64,000 nucleotides of DNA, from assembly GCF_905163445.1 (NCBI RefSeq), contig NC_053187.1, positions 15,485,001 through 15,549,000 on the forward strand, given 5' to 3'. The notes beneath the pieces were generated by a model, which was not told the origin of the DNA, did not search any database, and worked only from the letters and a program-made list of their open reading frames with translations. The DNA comes from Pararge aegeria. Lineage: Eukaryota > Arthropoda > Insecta > Lepidoptera > Nymphalidae. The translations under genes and the position numbers were made by a program. Of this stretch, positions 10,061 to 23,900 are shown piece by piece; positions within the stretch are counted from its first letter, which is position 1; each line of letters begins with the position of its first letter.

Positions 10061-10240
10061 GGGGATCTCCGAGCACAGCCCTCTTCATCGCCCGTTGAGA
10101 AATTCTAGGCTTTCTTATCGTGCCCATAGTAAGCGACCACGTTTCGGAGCCATAAGTCGTAACGTTATTCACGCGAAGCAAAGCAGACGATTGCGGGCTA
10201 GCTGAGATATAAAGTGTGCCGTGACCCAGTGGCACACTTT
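10050..10240 (-). mobile_element. RTE-like reverse transcriptase scrap
   Basis: The minus strand reads NNVTTYGSETWSLTMGTI followed by RISQRAMKRAVLGDPL, which matches the TYGAETW...AQRAMERAMLG motif near the C-terminus of RTE-type retrotransposon polymerases. It is truncated at both ends. Confidence 0.7.
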
Positions 10241-10249
10241 GAAGTCAAC

Positions 10250-11810
10250 AATACCAGACCTTTCATGGACCTTGTGTCTGGTCAGAAACCAGTCCGACAC
10301 ATAATGTGTATATTATCTATCTATCCAACCTAACCTTTTAATAATAAAGTCAAAGAGTTTTTTTTTATTTGTCTGTTTGTTTGTTCAAAGGCGCTCATGT
10401 CTGGCACAGTAAATAGGTTACATATTTAGGTACTGTGCCTCTGAGATCAGTGTAATTTTAAGCATTCGTTAGCCCAAAATCAAATCTTGTAGAAGGTTAT
10501 TTAATTTAACATCGAGCCTGTCTGTCATTTTTAAATAACTGTTTGTAATAATTATTTTATTTTATTAGCCGAAATCACTATTTCTAAAAAGATTGAGGGA
10601 ATTTTCACAAATAAAATAAGAATACTAATTTGCTTGCGACAAAACTTCCTTGTTTGCAAATGTGATAAGGCCTTAACCTCCGAAACTACATAATCAATTT
10701 ATAAAATATGGCTTGTAAAAAGGTAGGTAGGTACTCTAGTCTCTATCGCTGATACCTGATAAATTAATAGTAAAGGCTTTTTCTTGATCGTTATAGATGC
10801 GTGTATAATGGTTAGCATAATTATTTGAATTGGTAGGCTTAGAAGGTTCAGTGATTTCACTTGAATACGTAATTTGAAAAAATACCACGAGGCGCGAAAT
10901 AAAAAAAATATAATGAAATAGTGATGTGCGATGAATCGTAAAAAGCCTTCAAGAAGAAAGTGCCAACTGCCAGTGTAACATTTCTAGGTCAAGTGTACCT
11001 ACATGACATGTCAATGAACTGTTGGAAACGCCAGATGGGTGTCAAGTGTGTACAGTGAATATATTCACGTTTCATGACTGTCACACTGGATTGTGATAAA
11101 AAAATAGTTTTAAAAAGGTTTTAATTTTAAGACTCGTCACTATGAACTTCATTGTCTGTTGCCTACATTTTCTACGCAGCTTTGTAGGGAGAAAAGAAAT
11201 AAACATATAATACCTAGTAGCTTTTGCAACTTAGCTCACTATTGAGGCATAAATTAAAATGTAGGTACCGCCAGCAGCTTACCATTTTTTTTATTTATAG
11301 TCTGCAATGATTGAATTGAAAAAAAATGCGATTTCTATAAACCGAAATCAATACAAATTACCTAATAATCCATTACAATGCCAATAAGAATAGAGGATGG
11401 CATAAACCCTGTCAAGGGAATTAGTATCTCATCACTATTCTGATCAGATAGTCTTAACGCAATGAAGTTATCGATTAATACAAAAGTGAAAATACGTACG
11501 TAGGTACCTCCATAGTATATACAAATAAAATGCAGTGAAAGTGACTAGCGGTCTCTTAGGCAAATTATATGGAGGGCACGTACCATACCTGTACCAATAA
11601 GTATTTGTAGTCCTTCCAAATTATAAGATTATGCATTTCTCGCTTTTACAAGTGTCGCAATTTACAATAGTAGTATGAGAAACTAGCCGAAATGCGCAGG
11701 TTTTTAAATTCACTTGGTCATGGATGATAAATGATTATAATATACATTATAATAAACATTTAATTTTATCTTAATATTTGACTCATACATAGAGATTCTG
11801 AGATAAAATG
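10250..11810. other. AT-rich non-coding stretch
   Basis: No exon, RNA gene or element ends could be supported here. Confidence 0.35.
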
Positions 11811-11819
11811 ATAAATTAA

Positions 11820-12250
11820 TGGATTGATCTGGATGAACTGGAACTCATTGGAGTTACTGGTTAAGAAATGGTGAACGATTTTATTTATCTGGGCTAAAAC
11901 ATTAGTGACAAAGGTTGTTGAAAAGCAAAAGTCTTCAGTGCCAGCTTTCTAAATTAAGGGTAAATCGGTCTCAAGTCTCACCACGTTGGTACTAGAGCAG
12001 ATACATGGTCGATAAAGGCTGCAACCGCTAGAGAACCGATGCTTTAAAGATGTGTTGCTCATAACAAATGCGGAGCATCCCCAACTCGGCTAGCATGGGC
12101 AGGAGGTAAACGGCGGTAAACTTCTCCCATGCCATGTTCCTGTGCTTAAGCAGGTGGACACGTTAATTATATCCCTTGTCAGGGGATATAATCGGGGGAT
12201 ATAATTTTTCTCCTGTCTATGTTTCATCAGACTTGCTAGGTCTGATCACA
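11820..12250 (+). mobile_element. LINE scrap followed by a fold-back repeat (family D)
   Basis: 11866-11915 reads VNDFIYLG then ISDKGC-like residues, a motif common in RTE-like polymerases, but frames are broken. From 12080 a family-D fold-back repeat begins (CGGCTAGCATGGGCAGGAGG, later CCCTTGTCAGGGGATATAATC and GGGGGATATAATTTTTCTCC). Family D recurs at 29930-30090, 34060-34300, 36440-36720 and 53900-54080. Confidence 0.5.
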
Positions 12251-12259
12251 AAACCAACT

Positions 12260-14500
12260 TTACACCACCACCACCACTAAACACTATCTACAATTTGTCT
12301 GTGAAAAACACTCGAGTGCTTCGGTCATATGGCACTGGTGAAGAAAAGCTGATGCACACAGAAAATATCGAAAAAAAAGTGACCGTGCGGACGTAGCCCG
12401 AAGCCTTGGAAGAACAGGTGTAGAATGCACCCTATTGTCCCTGTATGCAAAATATGAGGAAGTGGATAGTTAAGCAAGTTATGTCCGTTAGGTGCCACAA
12501 ACCTTGATTATTAGGGTAAGGTTCAGGAAGGGATTTAGAAATTAATTATTCAGGATAAATTGTTTTACACTCTTCAATGTATTGAAATATTTCGTATGAT
12601 ACACGTATGTGTTGATAATAATTTATTGAAGTTATTGCGGTGTAATCGGTGATAATAATCAACTTTGCAAAAATGTACTTAATTTATCTATCGTCTTGTA
12701 GTTATCTTTGTCTATATACTATGTTATTAAAATCAAAAGCGCGAGACACACCCAGGGTCTCGCAAAAACTCTTAAATGGTAGGTAAAAAAATAGGAGAAA
12801 CCCAATGAATCAGCTGAAACGTAAAAAAAATAGAAATAGTGATTTTTATAGCAATTGCAACTTCGGATGGCGTTCAGATAAATATCCTTTTAAGAATTGA
12901 TACAATCAAACAAATTTAGATTTTAAGGCAATGCGAAGTTTAAGAGAGATATGAAATTTTCTGTTGTTCTCGACTTTGAAAATCATCAATCTACTCAGAT
13001 TACTTTTCACGTTTTAGACTTTGAAACAGTGAAAGTATCATCCGATCGATTTAGTTTACGTGACAAGTATGTGTAAATAAAAGATTTCTCGGTTTTCCTG
13101 TGTAATACGAATTGCATTATCCTGTTATATTACCCGCATGGTGTGTAACATTCATTGATAACTACCGAATTTCAATTTGTGAATTTCGGTCAGCCACTTT
13201 AGAAGTTACTGCTAACGTGCGTGTCAAATTAGAGCACGTGTTAAAAATATAATAAAACCTGAAAATTTTGTCTGCCAAGCAAGTGATTGGTCTATGCCCT
13301 TTTAAGGTTTAAAAAGATTTATAAAAAGTATAGTTATATATTAATATGTATAATGTTTATTTTTGATACAATCACCTTTGTGGATCTTCCAAGTATACCT
13401 TCGTGACATTGGCGAAACACAGCGTGCCGATTTGGCTTAAAAGCCAAAAAAAGCAAAAGAAGAAGAAGAAATCTCCTTACCTTATCTGTTCAATTAGTGC
13501 ATTGTGTTCCTATATTTTAAATTGAAGAATTATTTACTTGTGTGAACTAGTGAATAATTATTTAACTTACTTGGTACATAATAAGTTTATCGGTTTACAA
13601 TAGGTACGTAGGTAGGTACTTTATGAAAGCGCTTATCTCACGAACTTTATTTTTGGGATAGATAGCCTGGTTTATAAAAATTTTAAACGTACAAAAGATA
13701 CTAATTAAGAACTTTCACCAATATAAAATGTGGTAAAATAAATACATTCCGCAGATTTGAGAAGAATGGCAAGATATTATGATACCCAGGTACATAAAAC
13801 TTGCGATTTATCAGGTATCGGTCAGCCACCTTTGACTAATGACATGTTAATGCGCTAAGAAAACGAAGAGCTTGTTCGTAACAGTAAACCGATGATAACT
13901 TCGCCCATAGTTTCATATTTTTTACCTATCTCCCTGAACGGTCCGCTCCGAATGCATGGGCAATGAGTCAGTCGACCATGTAGTAGGTATAATAGGTATT
14001 AAACTTAGATAGGTAGCTACTTACAAGCGGTTTATAATTTAACTTGTTAATATCGAGCTTACATTTCTTGATTATAGGTTGTTTAATAAGAAGGAATAAT
14101 GTTTGGCACACATTTAAAACGGATTCATTATTTTTAAATTAAAATCTAAACAAATAATGTTGGAATATGTCTACAGTACAAAAAAGTATTTTTTGTGTTA
14201 CAGAAAGCTTTTTATTTATAAATAAGCTAATATCTTACATAAAATAAATATTTTATGTAAGATAGAAAGTGTGGTAAATAATCATTTTAAAAACACCCTA
14301 GAATAACTTTTTTATTTGCTGCCATTCCATTAAAAATACAGAATACCTCAAAATTTTTAATTAAAACTTTTGATGCCATAATTATGAATTAATTTATGAC
14401 ATAACATACGTAATTATTGTTTTATTATTTAGGAGTAGAGAAATATTAAATCCAAATAGGATCTTATTAGAATTTAATTTTCAGCATAACTTACCAAATA
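12260..14500. other. repeat scraps and AT-rich sequence, no gene seen
   Basis: The stretch 13375-13475 (TGTGGATCTTCCAAGTATAC ... GGCTTAAAAGCC ... GAAGAAGAAGAAA tail) recurs inverted at 32250-32345, so it is a SINE-like element. A 16-bp perfect inverted repeat with a 2-base loop lies at about 14231-14265 (TATCTTACATAAAATA). No gene was recognised. Confidence 0.4.
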
Positions 14501-14639
14501 AATATAGACCGATATATTTTTAAGACACATTTTGTTTATTTATTAGTTGCACAGTTGGAAAAAATATTAATGTATTGTTTCGGCACACAGTTTTTATGCA
14601 AAAATTTGTACAAGTATGAAAATTATACATTCGCGTTAG

Positions 14640-14929
14640 TAGAAGGGCGTGCGATCGGCGCACTGCCCGCGCAGTCAACAAGTGGTGTTCATTATAACGG
14701 GAGTTCATGCCATGCCGGGCCGGGAGTCCTACGAGCGGGCGGTGGGCGCCTACTTAACGTAGTCTGCCGCAAGCTCTCTCTTTGAAATTTAAAATTAGCG
14801 CCATCTATTCAACCATGACGTAGTGCTTAAAACCTCCAGGCTTCTCCAGTTATACCGGTTTTGAGGTATACCGATTAAAATGACAGCTACTAGCACAAAG
14901 ATAAACGTCAAACAAGTCATTGAAAAAAC
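14640..14929 (+). promoter_or_regulatory. probable MTF-1 promoter and 5' UTR
   Basis: The 300 bp before the MTF-1 start codon include a GC-rich block (14643-14760) standing out from AT-rich surroundings, then an AT-richer leader. No TATA box at a convincing distance and no exact metal-response element core (TGCRCNC) was seen, so constitutive expression is the simplest reading. Confidence 0.4.
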
Positions 14930-17900
14930 ATGGCCGCATGGCTTGATGACAGCGGCTCTTCCGAAATCGCGACGCAAAACAATTTGGAAAGCTTACTGTC
15001 GGAAACTTTTACACCTGACGATAATAGTGATGAAGCATGTGACTCGTTAATTAAAGAATTCGGAAGTTTAACTCATCACTTTCACGTGAAAAACGAAGCG
15101 ATAAGCGTGACGTCGGAAAGTAAAGTAATCCAGGATAGTACCGAAAATTTATGTGCAGGAGATTCGTAAGTAGATAAATTAAGTACACGCTCTTTAATCT
15201 AGTTCGGATAATGATGTTTATTCCGGATAGTTTTTAGTAATTTTTTATCAACAGAACAAGCAGTCAGCTGTTTGTCAATACAACTGTCTTTCTCTTTCAC
15301 TCGTATAAACTTTCATATATGTGTCCTCTTTCCCTATTTGACTTTTGAACATTCTATTTTGGTACATTACCATCAACGATGCGGTTTGAATATACTAAAT
15401 TTGTGTTCTGTTATGACTTGTGTACATTCTTAAATAATGATTCGAAGGTAACTGATACCTTAGAGCCTAAAGAGAAAAATATTTTTTGTAGCTACATAAT
15501 GTTTGGCTTATAAATAATGCACTGACTACAGTACTTAGCAGCTTATGCTTATAACATTATTGCTTGCTTTTTGCATTACATTTTACATTACATGTTGTTC
15601 TTAGGTCTGATTATTAATCATACTAATATTGGAGTTGTATTAGTTAGTTTTTTGAATAGAGGGCTTTTACTCCTGGTTACACAAATTCATGCAGACAAAG
15701 TTATGAGTAAAAGCTAATATTTTGTAGAAAAACATGTAAGTTGCTGTATCTGTATAATGTTGATTATTTATTTCTTTACATATTTTGTTTCAAGCAACAG
15801 GCTTGACTGTTTCTGTAACTGTCTCTTTAAACACTTGACGTATTATGTTAATCCAAACTAATAAACAAATTATGACTAGTCTCCCAATTCTTAAATGTTA
15901 GGCAGGGCTCTAATTCAACACTTATCTTAAAAAACCTACCTTGAATAATTGTGGCAATAAAATGGTTTTTAATAGAATTAGCATTCATAGTATAGTAGTT
16001 ATTGTGAATTTGATGTCTCCAAGCCCATTGGAACAATAAGGAGGGACTGCGCTCAAAACTTCATATATAAGAAGTTAGCTTGTGCTCTTTCTTGGGACAT
16101 ATTCATGGGCTGGGTATGAGTATGACAAGTAGAGCGGTACAACATTGATATTGCCATAATGGTGGTGCCATAATAAAATTAGTAAGACGCTTTAATAAGT
16201 TACATTAACAATTTTTAGTATTCAAAGGAATAATATTATGTTGACTTAAACCTATTTCAAATTAATGGAATACAGTTCTTGTTGCTTTATAGTTAGATTT
16301 GAATACAGAGCAGTGGATACTACCAGTAGTGACAGTTTTGTATATAAGCAGGACAGAATCGGATAGAAGCAGGCACAACCTACCACGATGCAATGCATAT
16401 TTGCCTGGTTTTCGTAGTTTATATAAAAAGAAGTTCATTAATGTTTTGTTTGTGTAAGGAGGTTCAGCCACACATCAGGCAATGGTGAGAGCCATAGTTG
16501 GAGTATCATCAAATCAGAATCACATGATCAAATCAGAAATGAAGAGATCCATAGAAGAACCAGATCTTTTTTGACAATTGACTGCTTCCTCTAATGAAAA
16601 CTATAGTTTTATTTGGCATGTGTGTACAATTATGCCATCTTGATGCTTGGGCTATGGCTAAATAAAAATACCTAAACAATTGACTATTTTGTAACTTAAG
16701 CTTAACACTGAACTCTACATGAAAGCAATTTGCAAGAGAGTTACAAGAGCTACCGAAATGGCTTAATAATTTGCAAAGCTGCAGGGCATATCGCTCATTG
16801 AACCCAGTGATTTTGGGTTCCAAGGGTGCTGAGTTGCTACTCCAACAACCCAAACAAGGTGATGCAGATGACATAAAACAAGTCGCAGGGGCTTGCTGGA
16901 CACAAGCAGTACGGGCCCATAGTGTGTGGAGAGTTCTCACATATAACCTATCTACAACAGTGGACACGTTGTGGTAGAGATGATCATGATAGTTATATCT
17001 TAAATATTTTAGTGCACAGCCAATATAATTACAACTGTTTAAACATTTATTAAATAACATGTATATGCAAAATGTACCAACAAGGCACACTGTACTGGTA
17101 ATGTACAGTAGTATTTTACTTTATATCCAATTTTTATCTTAAAACCTTTTGCCTTTTCTAGCAGTAGCAGTGAGAAATTCCAAGATGGTTCAAACCCTGA
17201 TGTTGAATCAAAAGCAGCCAGTGATACTAACACAAGGAAAGGGGACTATAATAATTCCAGATATAACTGTGAATATGAAGGTTGCCAAAGGACATATAGC
17301 ACATCGGGAAACTTACGCACCCACATGAAGACACATAAAGGTATGTTTTAAGCAGGCTAAAATAGGGATTGTTAGTTTTTCAAGTTACAGCAATGAAAAC
17401 CTGCTGTTCGGGTAATCTATATTCCATACATATAGTATCAATATAATAAATAGTATCAATAATAAGTTCAATAGTGACTCTGATAACTTTTCATGCCTGA
17501 AATTATGATCTGGATATGATAAGGAGATAGATAGCATTCTAGGAAAGGGCATAGGATCATAGCCGGGGAAAACAGAATGTTAAAGCCTTAGGAATGTGAA
17601 CCTCAAAAAAATCTTGGATGAAAATTAAATGTAACTTGTAACTTAGGTAGGGGATTACATCGCTTAAAGCAGTAAGTAGATCTTAACATCCTAAAATTAG
17701 GATTCTAAATCCAGCACATAATTTCAACAATATTAAAATAATACTGGTCCAATTGATCCTAGCTGGTAGTTAAATAACTGTATCCCGAATTGGTTTGTTA
17801 TTGTATACAGTATTATTTGGTTTCCATGCAGGTCTTTTACAGGATATAATCTGGTGAGTGCATTCAGAACTTGATCAATAGTCTTGTTATAGCTATACAA

Positions 17901-20900
17901 CAATAGCAATTTTTGCGGTTGATGATCAGTCCCTATGTTTTCACACATTTCTAATACGAACCGCGTAAATGGAATACTATTTCAACTTTACTTTAATGAT
18001 ATCGAAAACGCCTCCTCGATTGCGAGCGAGAAAATATTGTACTAAGGCTACTTATCTAATAGTTGGAAAATCCAAAAGTGCACGCCTCATAATCTCATTC
18101 ATTACAATAAAATTGTGATTATTTGTACATTTTTAAAAGTATTTATTAAATAATAATTAAACTACATCTAATTATACCGTGAAAAGTAATTCTTCTATTC
18201 CTCAAAATACTGAAGCCTATAAAAAAAAAAACAACTTGATAAGTGAAGTATTTCGCTCGTTATCGTGACCACAAGATACGTGATCCGCACATACATTTTT
18301 TAAATTAGTTTAAATAATAGTAAAAAGAGTTTTAAAAATATCATGAGTGTTAAAAATGTGTTTTTTCTCAACATTTGTCTATATATAATCACTTATAAAA
18401 GCAATAAAGAAAAAAAAAGTAACATTTTGAGTTGGAGAATCACTCGGTGTGCGTAAACTGACAGTAATACCCACCTCAACGCTTCGCTTATGAGGCGTGC
18501 AAAAGTAATTCGTTAATGGCATGTTCGCTCGAACCTAGTAGTAGTACAGAATTTATTATGCAAATCCAAGCCAAGTATGGCTTTGTTTACTATACAGGGT
18601 GGCAACAAGAGCTGAAGCCTCTTACCTCTTACTAGATTGTTAGTTTTCAATTGAATCTACCTATTTTTTTTATTGATATAGTAGTAGTTGACGGACCCAG
18701 CAGATGAACCTGATGGTAAGTGAAAAACCATTGCCTATAAACGTCACGCCTGCAACATGACGCCCTGTGTCCATCAATTAGAGGCGCTGTTGTTAAGCCT
18801 CATGTGACTGTAATTACACCAGCAACCGTGCCCTTCATACCAGAACACAGCATTGCAACAAAGCATTGCAACAATGCTGCTGAAATAAACATGGCGACAG
18901 TAGGTACATCCCCCGACGAGGTCACAAAAAGCTCTACTCTACTATACTATAGATAGGGTTGAATGAAAAATTTCAGAAAGCTCTCGGACTTTTGTTCTAC
19001 GACTTTCTGAAATTCAATATTAATTTATGTCATAAAAAAAAGAATCATGTTATTTATGTAAAGTGGCATTACTTACCCTGTGGAACCAAATACATGTGAT
19101 TCGACAACTACGCGTAGTCAGGTCACTGAGTGCACGATACAGTCATGGATCGCGCGCTGTTGCCGATGTTACATTACAGAGCAGTAATAAATAGAGTTGT
19201 TTTATAATATTTTATATTTTACAAACTATCGAGTTGAAAAAAGCCGTAGAACAAAGGTTATTAGTTTTAACGTGAACAACTAGAGGCCAGGAGCTTTCAA
19301 GAATTTTTTATTTAACCCTGTACATGAGAATCATGTCATTCTACATATACACAAAAAGCATACAAACTAATAGATTTTAAAAACAAACTCTTATTGCGAG
19401 ATTGTTTACTCGAGAATCTAAACTCAAGGTGAAGGTGACCCAATTTAGAAAATACAAATTGATAGCCAGGGTTTAATCCCAGAAACTTTTATTATTTCAG
19501 GTGAATACAGGTTCATATGCCCTATGGAATCGTGCGGCAAAGCGTTTCTCACATCATATAGTCTCAAAATACATGTGCGGGCACATACTAAGACGAAACC
19601 TTTTGCGTGTGATATTGCGCCGTGTAATAAAGCTTTCAATACACTTTATAGGTATGTATATATGTGTTTTAAATATTACTTAAGTTTATAGTTAACACAA
19701 GATTACAATAAATAAATAAATATACTACACACATCGCCATCTAGCCCCCAAAGTAAGCGTAGCTTGGTACCAAGATAACTGTTGAATAGTTTTATGAATA
19801 ATATTCACAGACACTTATAGTATACATGTAGTGGCGTGCATAGAGGGTATGCGCAGATGATATAAAATGATGAAAATCTCTAGTTCGTGTTAAAAATACT
19901 TGTGGGTAGGCTTTTTATAACACAATGGCTATTCTTAAGTTTTTTATAATTTGTACTGGAGTTTTTTTTTCATTTTATATCATCTGCATACCCTGTGCAT
20001 ACCCTCTATGCACGTCACTGTATACATATAAACACCCAGTCACTGAACAACATTAATGTTCATCACACAAATATTTGCCAGTTCTGGGCAATACAGATGT
20101 TTTGTTACATAACTTAATGTTCTCACCACCATAACAACAACTAAGCTATGGAGCTTAGTTGTTGCCCTGATTTTTATTGTATACAAAATTTTAACGGTCG
20201 TTGAAATAACACAATAGTTCATCCATTTCTGATGAGCAAAATCCCCAACGAGGACAAGATCGGATCGCCATTTCTTAGGCCAATTAAATTTTAAATAGCT
20301 TTAATAATCAAATACTAAATTCTTATTATAGGATTTAAGCAAAACGAAAGAGCTTTTTAGAATATTTTACGTAGATTACAGAATAAAATATTTGCTTATT
20401 TTTCACTGTTATGACCTACTAAATTTGCTTTTGGAGTTAAGAGATATAAAAGTTGAATTTCTGCGTCGTGCTCAGAATAGATGCTGAAATAAAAAGGCCT
20501 CGCTGAGCTGAGTTGATCGCTAACTGTTGGCCTATAACAAAACTCAGTCAGTTAGGAAATGTCCGAAAAACAGTCAAATCGGAAATGAGGAGATGTATAA
20601 AAGAACCGACACAGCTCGATGAGTCGCACATGGCACGGTGAGCCGAGGCTCGTTGAAGTCCCAAAGTGCTGGATTGGACAATCCCCAACTCGGTGGGTGG
20701 AGAGACGACATCAAACGAGTCCCAAAGAGCGCAATACCGTGGAACCCTACTAAATACCTATTTCCAGCAGCGGATGTCCTGCGTTTGATATGGGCTCCGT
20801 CCATCTCTAGATTAGTGTACGCCACGCTATAACCTTGGGCTGGGTCAGTTTTCACTAATTTACTACAAAATAACAACCTGCCGCCCACGCGTCTAGAGTC

Positions 20901-23900
20901 ATAAAAAAAATACTCCAAGGTCTGTACAGTGCACTTGACCTTTTTTTTTTTTCATTCATACACATTTTATTATGCAATACGTAAAGGCTGAATTGTTTCT
21001 AAAACCCAAATATCTAAACAGTACAACGTGTTTAAGTAACTATCTGATTTATGTGTGCCTGGAGATCTGCCAATACAAGTTTTCGACAGTGGCTTTAGAG
21101 TTGCCACTCGATTTTGAACTCTATGTTTATATCAGAGTAACTGTCTACTTTTTATTAATGTTTTTGTATATGTATTCGATTTCTGTTATAAAGAACTAGA
21201 GACTTATTACTTTCAATGTGAATAGCTATTTGGAAATTGTTTATCTATTTTTTGTGACTCTATTTTAGTTCAATATTCTATTATAGACACAACATATAAA
21301 TTAGACGGATGTTCTCAGATTTTGTTTCATTTTAGGTACGATTGTTTTTCGGGTGTACGTATATTATAATATTTCACAATATTAATCACCCCTGTCGCGA
21401 AAGACGATCTTTATGACATTTATTTATGTCTTATGTCAGAACTCACAATATAGTTTGACACGTGCAACAGTTTTCACTTGTTCATTTTGGACAAAGGTTA
21501 TTTTGGCAAATATTAGTCTTTGCCAATTTCTTAATGGCCGTTTGTGAAACTGTCAACTTTTTATTGAACGACCTACGTCTGACGAGCTCCTTAAAATTCA
21601 TGTTTAAAGAATGATCCACTTACTTCTTGGTCTTCGGTTACGTAAATAGTATCATCTAGTTATTCAGTTGCTTTGGTAATGTTACTGAGGTATTCAGTAG
21701 ACGAAACGTTTTGGCAATCGGTTATTTAGAAAATAATTTCTTCAAACTTCAAAAGTTTGTATCAGTCTTAATTTGGAGGTCCTATTCGAGATGCTTCAAT
21801 TAACCAAATGTTTGAAATGTTTGTTTGATGAACCTATCTTTACAGTTCTAAGAGCACAGGTCAATAGGGCTCTACGATACATATCTAATAACTAGTCTGT
21901 AACTGACTTAGTATATGTTTTGGCTAGCTGTAAGTATACTAAGGATATTCATAAATAAAAAAATAAATAAATACCTTGAATTCTGCAAAGGTTTGACCTT
22001 GTTCATAAGTTGTATAATAAATAGGCTTTTTCATTGGACTAAACCTTAGAATTGTTGTCACCAGCCTTCATCTGGCTGGAGGTGACAAAGGGAATATAAC
22101 ACGAAACGGGCAGTGATTATGGGCGAATCCCTTGGAATAGGCCTTTAGTCCAGCAGTGGAAAATTATAGGCTTTTGAACCATGATGTAAAGTAAATGTTT
22201 CTGTTTCAGATTAAGAGCTCATCAAAGGTTACATAGCGGTGATACGTTTAATTGTAAAGAGGGCGGCTGCACGAAATTCTTTACTACACTTAGTGATCTG
22301 AAGAAACACATTCGCACTCATACACAAGAGAGGCCGTACAAGTGAGTTTTTCGCTTCCGCGCATCATTTTTAAGCTCCTCCTTAGATGGTCGTTTCATTC
22401 GCTAGCCATTCCAACCATTAAAAAATGGAAAAATGTTTTCCAATATCAGTAATTACTAGTTGACATCAGACAGGTCAGTTGTAAAAAATATGCCAAAAAC
22501 AAAAGCTTAACATAACATAATGTCTCCTTCAAATCAAAAGACACTGCCTCAAGCTTAAAGAAGAAGGGGTGTTGGGCTGACCCCACATAATTGATAAAGG
22601 CAAAAAGAAAAATTTTGTGTAATATTTCGCTGATTGATTTTAATAAATGGCGCTGTTTGTCATATCTGTTGTGCCAGTAAAGAGTACAATTGTATTCTCA
22701 TGTACCATTGTACAACTGTATTTGTATATGTAGTTACTCGTTTGAATGTTAGTATTGTATATGTTTTTGTTGCACAATAAACACTTACAAAACTTACATA
22801 CACTACACTCTAGCTTTCTTTCTGTTCCTATAAAATTTGATGACAATCTGATATAGAACATTGAGAAGCGAACTCTTCAAAGGACAACCCATTTGGTTTT
22901 TATGTAGATTGGGTTCATATAACTGTAGACTGTAGTGTACTTATTCTCAACCCCACCTCATCCAAGGGTTCCTGTATTTATTGCCGATGATATGTACGAT
23001 TTTTGTAGCAGCATCAGTGTACTACAGATTGCTTCATTAGTCTAGTGGTCTATTGGTCATGATCGATCGTGGATCACGAGGTACTGGGTCTGATTTCCCA
23101 AATTTGGGCCAAATTTTTAGGTATTGCCTTTTTAACGCCAAAACATGGTCAGTACCAGCTCAAAGCTAGGACATTGGCGTTGTCCTGTGCCCCGAAGGAC
23201 ACGAAAGGGCGGAATAAGTTTATTCCCAACATGCAATATTAATCTATTATTATTATTAGAGCAGCGTGGTAGTTTCAGCAGTGGAACGTTAATAGCCTGC
23301 AGGTGATGATAACTTTTCCAGATGCATCACAGATGGGTGCGGTAAATCGTTCACTGCGTCCCATCACCTAAAAGCGCACGCACGCACACACTCTGGTTCG
23401 CGACCGCACGCGTGCGCTGCGTCCGGGTGCGGAAAACTTTTCTCCACAGCGACCAGTTTGCGGGCACACGTCCGAAAACATCAGGTAAGTGTACAAATAA
23501 ATATCCGTACTTTTAAGGGCAGATATTTCAATATTTAAATAATAGTTGGTTCGGATTAGATCAAATGATCTGAACCCGACTTAAAATTGCATCGAAAAAC
23601 TGTGCTCATAGTTCGGAGCGGCTGTCAATATTGATGGGCTAGTAACACCCATAAAAACTTGATACCGCAAATATCTTTAAAGTAACGTTCCATTATCATA
23701 ATCATCATTATCAACAAATTACCGTCATTATTTGAGGATTTTATGGAGAACTCTCTGGCATGCAGATACCCTCAGGATGTTTTCTGTTTAAAACACAGAT
23801 TACACGAAAAGTTATAGATGCGCGTAACTCAGTCCTCTCGAACGGTAAGCTGAAGTCTCACCCACTTAGATGTCACCGCTTTACGTATATTACTTCCACA

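Noticed and set aside
14795..14977. 60-codon minus-strand frame across the MTF-1 start
   Set aside because: Overlaps the promoter and first exon of MTF-1 antisense and has no independent support.
16533..17090. 185-codon minus-strand frame in MTF-1 intron 1
   Set aside because: It lies opposite LINE polymerase scraps readable on the plus strand and shows no recognisable protein features.
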